DNA from: VXOZ01 sp965220045
GTDB taxonomy: Bacteria; Chloroflexota; UBA11872; VXOZ01
DNA length: 64,000 bases
Assembly: GCA_965220045.1 (NCBI GenBank)
Contig: OZ244803.1
Coordinates: 1,488,001-1,552,000 of the forward strand
Direction: 5' to 3'
The translations under genes were made by a program, and so were the position numbers. The first letter of the stretch is position 1. Each line of letters starts with the position of its first letter. Of this stretch, positions 60,471-64,000 are shown piece by piece. The notes beneath the pieces are model-generated. The model saw only the letters and a program-made list of their open reading frames with translations. It made no database searches and was not told where the DNA came from.

Positions 60471-62498
60471 GTGCCGGTGCTGACCGTGCAAATCGGCCAG
60501 GCTGCGCTTGTTGGCAATCAACGTCGATCAAGCAGTCCCTGGGCACATACCTTTCAGGACACCTCGTCTGATGTCGATATGGGGGCCCTCTATCTGAACA
60601 TAGAGGGTGTGAGCAGCGAAACCGCCGCCACTATTTCGAATGAAGTAGCCCGGCAATACTTCGAGAATACAACCGTAAGGCCGGAAACTGCACTCCTACG
60701 CAGCGTACGTCATGCCTATCGGTTTCTCTACGACGCCCGCATCGAAAGCTCTCTTTCAAATATCGGCCTCACCGCGGTCGTCATTCGCAGTGGGCAAGCC
60801 TCCATCGCCCAGGCACTGCCAACGCAATTCTATCTGGTACAAGAGGAACAACTGACCGCATTGCCGGACGCAGATGAACGGCTTGCGGGCCTTAGTTCCA
60901 CCTCCGCCCAGGATGACCGCTATCCTCAATGGGAACCTCCCGTCGAGATGTTCCGCGCCACTCTCCAATCTGAAGACATAGTGGTGCTTTGCTCGGAGAA
61001 TATCGGCAGAGCGCTCAGCGACAACGAGGTAGAGGAATTCCTTGCAGGCGGCAAAGTCCAGTCTGCTGCCGAAGCCCTCGTCGACTCTGCCCGCAAGCGC
61101 GGGGAAGGGGACTGCTCTGCTTTGGTGCTGGGTTTCCACCGCGCCAAGGAAGAACTGGAGTCCCCCACTTTGCCCGTTCAAGAATCTGAGGCAAGTGCCC
61201 GCCCGACTGTCAGCGATACGAGACCGCAGGCCCGAGGTGGGGTGGTCACTGCGATTCTTGGTGTTGTGTTGGCGCTTATAGTCATGACAGGGTCATTTAT
61301 TGCGTCGCTCTTTCGTTCTCGCAGCCAGCCTACAACGCAAACTTCCTCGAGCGTTCCCAGCGTTGCGATGCAGTCGACAATTGTTACAAGGAATGCCGCG
61401 GAGGAGGCCCGCCGGCAAAGAGTGAACCGGATTGCCGCAGGCGTGGTGGTCCTCTTGGTGCTGGTCGTCCTTGTCATCGGTGCGAATGCACTCTTAGGCA
61501 GGGATGATCCCGCGGGGAGTTTGACCGAAGAAATCAGTCCCACCGCTGTACCGCAGCAAGCTGAACAAGCTACTCCGAGCGATACACAGACGGCGACGGC
61601 GAGTCCGGCTCCGGTTGAGACTGCCGTACCAACGCCGGCGGCCACGCCAGCCGCAGAGACTGCGAGTTCACTCATCGATGAGCTGCAAGTGCTTGTTCAG
61701 TTCCCTGCTTCCGTGCAGCCCGGGGACATTTTCGGTCTGGAGAGCACGGTGTACGTGCTCGATGGCGCCAGTGGCGCCGTGTACCGCATTGGTACGGCGG
61801 GAACAAACGAGGTTGTGTATTCGCCTGGCGAAGGCGATCTGGGGGGGAGTGCGGCACAGCTCGTGACCGGACGGGCAGACACCATCCAAATCCTCGACAG
61901 TTCCTACACCCTCTTCCAGGTCGTCAACGGTGAGTCTCCCCAAGTAGCCCAACTACCGACGGGTTCGATTCAGCAGCCGAGATCGAGTGCAACGTACGAT
62001 CAGAACTACTACTTGCTTGACACCGGAGCCAATGACGTCCTGCGCTTCCGCCCGGTTGGCAGCGCCGTGTACGGAGAGGCGGAAGGATTCTTTGGGGTCA
62101 ACAGCGGGGTAGACCTATCGCAGGCAGTTGACCTGGCGATAGATGGGTCAGTGTACATCATGTTTAGTGACGGTACCATCAATCGTTACATTTCCGGGGC
62201 GCCGGCGGAGTTTTCGTTGGCCTCGCTGCCGACACCCCTGGGAACACCCGGCGCCATCTTCATCAGCCAAGGCATGGGCTCGCTCTATATCCTCGACGGT
62301 GAAAACGACCGCATCGTCCAGGTGACGACTGAAGGCGAATTCCAGCGGCAGATACAGGCGCCTAACCGCCTCCTTGCCACCGCCATTGACATTTATGTAA
62401 ATCGCGGCGAGACCTACCTCTGGGTTGTGGGCCCCACCGCCGTAACGCGAGTACCGCTATCCGAACTGCCGGCCGACGCGCCCCGTTCGGCCGCATAG
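60471..62498 (+). CDS. Membrane protein with degenerate PP2C-like domain and C-terminal propeller
   Basis: A 675-residue protein. Residues 1-235 follow the PP2C (PPM) phosphatase plan, but key metal aspartates are changed. The usual DG..G is IEGVSSET; GSTAVV is LTAVVIR; LLLCSDG is VVLCSENIGRAL; the late DN is GDCSALVL. It is probably a pseudophosphatase. Two membrane helices follow, about 256-279 and 320-342, then a Pro/Thr/Ala linker (about 350-400). A beta-propeller of NHL type ends it (FGLESTVYVLDGASGAVYRI, YILDGENDRIVQV). The loop between the helices is basic, so the topology is unclear. The start is GTG after AAAAGGGG. It stands alone, divergent from pdxS. Confidence 0.72.
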   Translation: MPVLTVQIGQAALVGNQRRSSSPWAHTFQDTSSDVDMGALYLNIEGVSSETAATISNEVARQYFENTTVRPETALLRSVRHAYRFLYDARIESSLSNIGLTAVVIRSGQASIAQALPTQFYLVQEEQLTALPDADERLAGLSSTSAQDDRYPQWEPPVEMFRATLQSEDIVVLCSENIGRALSDNEVEEFLAGGKVQSAAEALVDSARKRGEGDCSALVLGFHRAKEELESPTLPVQESEASARPTVSDTRPQARGGVVTAILGVVLALIVMTGSFIASLFRSRSQPTTQTSSSVPSVAMQSTIVTRNAAEEARRQRVNRIAAGVVVLLVLVVLVIGANALLGRDDPAGSLTEEISPTAVPQQAEQATPSDTQTATASPAPVETAVPTPAATPAAETASSLIDELQVLVQFPASVQPGDIFGLESTVYVLDGASGAVYRIGTAGTNEVVYSPGEGDLGGSAAQLVTGRADTIQILDSSYTLFQVVNGESPQVAQLPTGSIQQPRSSATYDQNYYLLDTGANDVLRFRPVGSAVYGEAEGFFGVNSGVDLSQAVDLAIDGSVYIMFSDGTINRYISGAPAEFSLASLPTPLGTPGAIFISQGMGSLYILDGENDRIVQVTTEGEFQRQIQAPNRLLATAIDIYVNRGETYLWVVGPTAVTRVPLSELPADAPRSAA

Positions 62499-62717
62499 CT
62501 CGTACCGCTCTTCCTGTTGCGCCTGCCCCTAGAATCTTAACCTAGTCACGATGCGTCGGCTGAGTGTCCCAAATAGCCGGACGCACCCGCTTCCACCTTC
62601 AATGCAGGTTGCATGGCAGAATCGGCGCGCATCTCGTGTGGCAAGAGGGAGAGAAGCAAATAGTGACAAGAATCCTCCCTAAGACGCTCAGTCAAACTAT
62701 GAAAGCGATCGCCCGCA

Positions 62718-64000
62718 ATGTTCTATGACGAAGCACGTATTTTTGTGAAAGGCGGCAAAGGCGGCGACGGTATGGTCCACTTTCACCGCGAGAAGTTCCG
62801 TCCTCGCGGAGGGCCGGATGGCGGTGACGGCGGGCGCGGCGGCAGCGTGTATCTGGCCGTAGATCCCAGTTTGAACAGCCTGCTCTTCCTCCATCGCACG
62901 CGTCGCTTTGTCGCCGTCGCTGGCAAACCTGGCGGCACCAACCGCAAACAGGGCGCCGCCGGCGCCGACGTCCAAGCATGGGTGCCGCCTGGAACGATCG
63001 TAACGGATGGAGGATCGGGGCAGATCATCGCCGACCTACGGCAAATTGATGACCGAGTATTAGCAGCCAGAGGGGGCAGAGGCGGCCTTGGCAACGTGCA
63101 CTTCACAACGTCTACCCGCCAGGCACCCAATTTTGCGCAGAAGGGAGAGCCACCCGAAGAGCGCTGGCTAAACCTGGAATTGCAGCTTATTGCCGACATC
63201 GGCATCGTGGGGCTGCCGAATGCCGGAAAGTCCTCGCTGCTCGCGCGAATCAGCGCGGCACGCCCCAAGATTGCAGAATATCCCTTTACCACGCTGCAAC
63301 CTGAGCTCGGCGTGGTGCAGCGGGGCGATGCCACCCTGGTATTTGCCGATATTCCCGGACTAATCGCCGGCGCGCACAGTGGCGCCGGCCTCGGTCACAC
63401 ATTTCTGCGCCACATACGGCGGACACGCATGCTGCTGCACGTCGTGGACTGCGCGCCTCTCGACGGTTCAGATCCCGTGGCGGCCTTTCACCAGATCAAC
63501 GAAGAACTAGGGCAGTTCGACCCCGAGCTAGTGGAGAAGCCGCAAGTCGTCGCCCTCAATAAGCTCGATGTAACCGAAGCGCGCGCGCAATTCGAGTCAA
63601 CCAAGCTGGCAATTGCGGCACGCGGCCATTCCGTAATCGGCATTTCGGCGGTGACGGGCCGGGGAGTCGATGAATTGCTCGGCTGCGTCTTTCGCGAGTT
63701 TCAGGAGTCCCCAGATTCTGCCGAGGAGCCCACTGCGGTCGCCGTTCCCGAGATTACGGTACCTGTGACCGAAGACTTTGCGATCGCGCGCAACGACGAA
63801 GCATACGTCGTGACGGGAAAGGCGGCAGAACGTCTCGCCGCGATGGCCGATCTCTCTACGTTAGACGGTGTGCTCTACTTCCAGCAGCGCCTCGACCGTA
63901 TGGGCATCACCGCGGCGCTGGAAAGAGCCGGGGCACGAGCAGGCAGCACCGTAGTCATCGGCCCATTGGAATTGGAATGGCAAGCGGAGCCGGAAGAGTA
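62718..64000 (+). CDS. obg: GTPase Obg/CgtA, 3' end beyond window
   Basis: 427 codons are present, and the frame is open to the edge. MFYDEARIFVKGGKGGDGMVHFHREKF and GGPDGGDGGRGGSVYLAVD form the glycine-rich Obg fold. IVGLPNAGKSSLLARI is the G1 loop, DIPGLIAGAHSGAGLGHTFLRHI holds G3, NKLD is G4 and ISAVTGRG G5. The C-terminal OCT domain is almost complete, so the stop is probably within a few codons. Obg acts in 50S ribosome maturation and stress control. No strong ribosome-binding site precedes the ATG, which might mean a leaderless or weakly translated message. Confidence 0.95.
   Translation, partial: MFYDEARIFVKGGKGGDGMVHFHREKFRPRGGPDGGDGGRGGSVYLAVDPSLNSLLFLHRTRRFVAVAGKPGGTNRKQGAAGADVQAWVPPGTIVTDGGSGQIIADLRQIDDRVLAARGGRGGLGNVHFTTSTRQAPNFAQKGEPPEERWLNLELQLIADIGIVGLPNAGKSSLLARISAARPKIAEYPFTTLQPELGVVQRGDATLVFADIPGLIAGAHSGAGLGHTFLRHIRRTRMLLHVVDCAPLDGSDPVAAFHQINEELGQFDPELVEKPQVVALNKLDVTEARAQFESTKLAIAARGHSVIGISAVTGRGVDELLGCVFREFQESPDSAEEPTAVAVPEITVPVTEDFAIARNDEAYVVTGKAAERLAAMADLSTLDGVLYFQQRLDRMGITAALERAGARAGSTVVIGPLELEWQAEPEE

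Overview
This 64 kb window reads as chromosomal DNA of an uncultivated member of the Chloroflexota. That is an inference from gene content; no marker-gene placement was possible. The pointers are: an alternative complex III (ACIII) operon with a split ActB; a MutL/GlmL-like actin-fold protein paired with an unknown partner; several secreted proteins with long Pro-Thr linkers; lipoprotein signals without outer-membrane genes; and a gene set rich in sulfatases, amidohydrolases, nitrilases and Gfo/Idh/MocA enzymes. Genes are dense on both strands. No integrase, transposase, phage gene or CRISPR array was seen.

Layout. 1-176: 3' end of a D-2-hydroxyacid dehydrogenase. 302-5861 (-): the cell-shape operon mreB-mreC-mreD-mrdA-rodA. 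6168-9044: ridA, a nitrilase-family hydrolase and gltX. 9291-9378 (-): tRNA-Ser(GGA). 9675-12502: MutL-like protein and partner. 12841-15870: a 1009-residue secreted lamin-tail protein. 16147-18664: two amidohydrolases divergent from a sugar isomerase-like gene. 18934-22096: a Cys-repeat lipoprotein-like protein, a small membrane protein and a sulfatase. 22718-30495: the ACIII operon (pentaheme ActA, split ActB, two NrfD-like proteins, ActD, monoheme ActE, a small membrane protein), closed by a clear terminator. 30777-32915: a two-domain sulfurtransferase and a beta-propeller lipoprotein. 33218-35164 (-): a SpoIID/LGFP-type exported protein. 35531-37500 (-): thrS with an attenuator-like leader. 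37783-39066: LarA. 39078-43507 (-): thiL-tsaE-tsaB-rimI-tsaD. 43947-46283: M42 peptidase, thiD and a CoA-binding protein. 46638-49201: a small unknown protein, dnaN and a second nitrilase. 49580-56096: DHDPS-family aldolase, nucleotide phosphodiesterase-like protein, Gfo/Idh/MocA oxidoreductase, flavin reductase and a second sulfatase. 56264-60219 (-): pdxS-pdxT, an acetyltransferase-like protein, infC with an AUA start, and an orphan gene. 60471-64000: a degenerate PP2C-propeller fusion and obg, which runs off the window.

How the parts fit. The ACIII operon would oxidise quinol and pass electrons through ActA/ActE hemes to an oxidase encoded elsewhere. The t6A genes (tsaB/D/E), gltX, thrS, tRNA-Ser, infC, obg and dnaN are core information-processing genes. 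The sulfatases, amidohydrolases, TIM-barrel isomerase, LarA, aldolase and Gfo/Idh enzyme suggest scavenging of complex, partly sulfated organic matter. The most interesting non-coding signals are the thrS leader, where an upstream segment can pair with the 5' arm of a terminator, the AUA start of infC, and two perfect hairpins in the dnaN leader.
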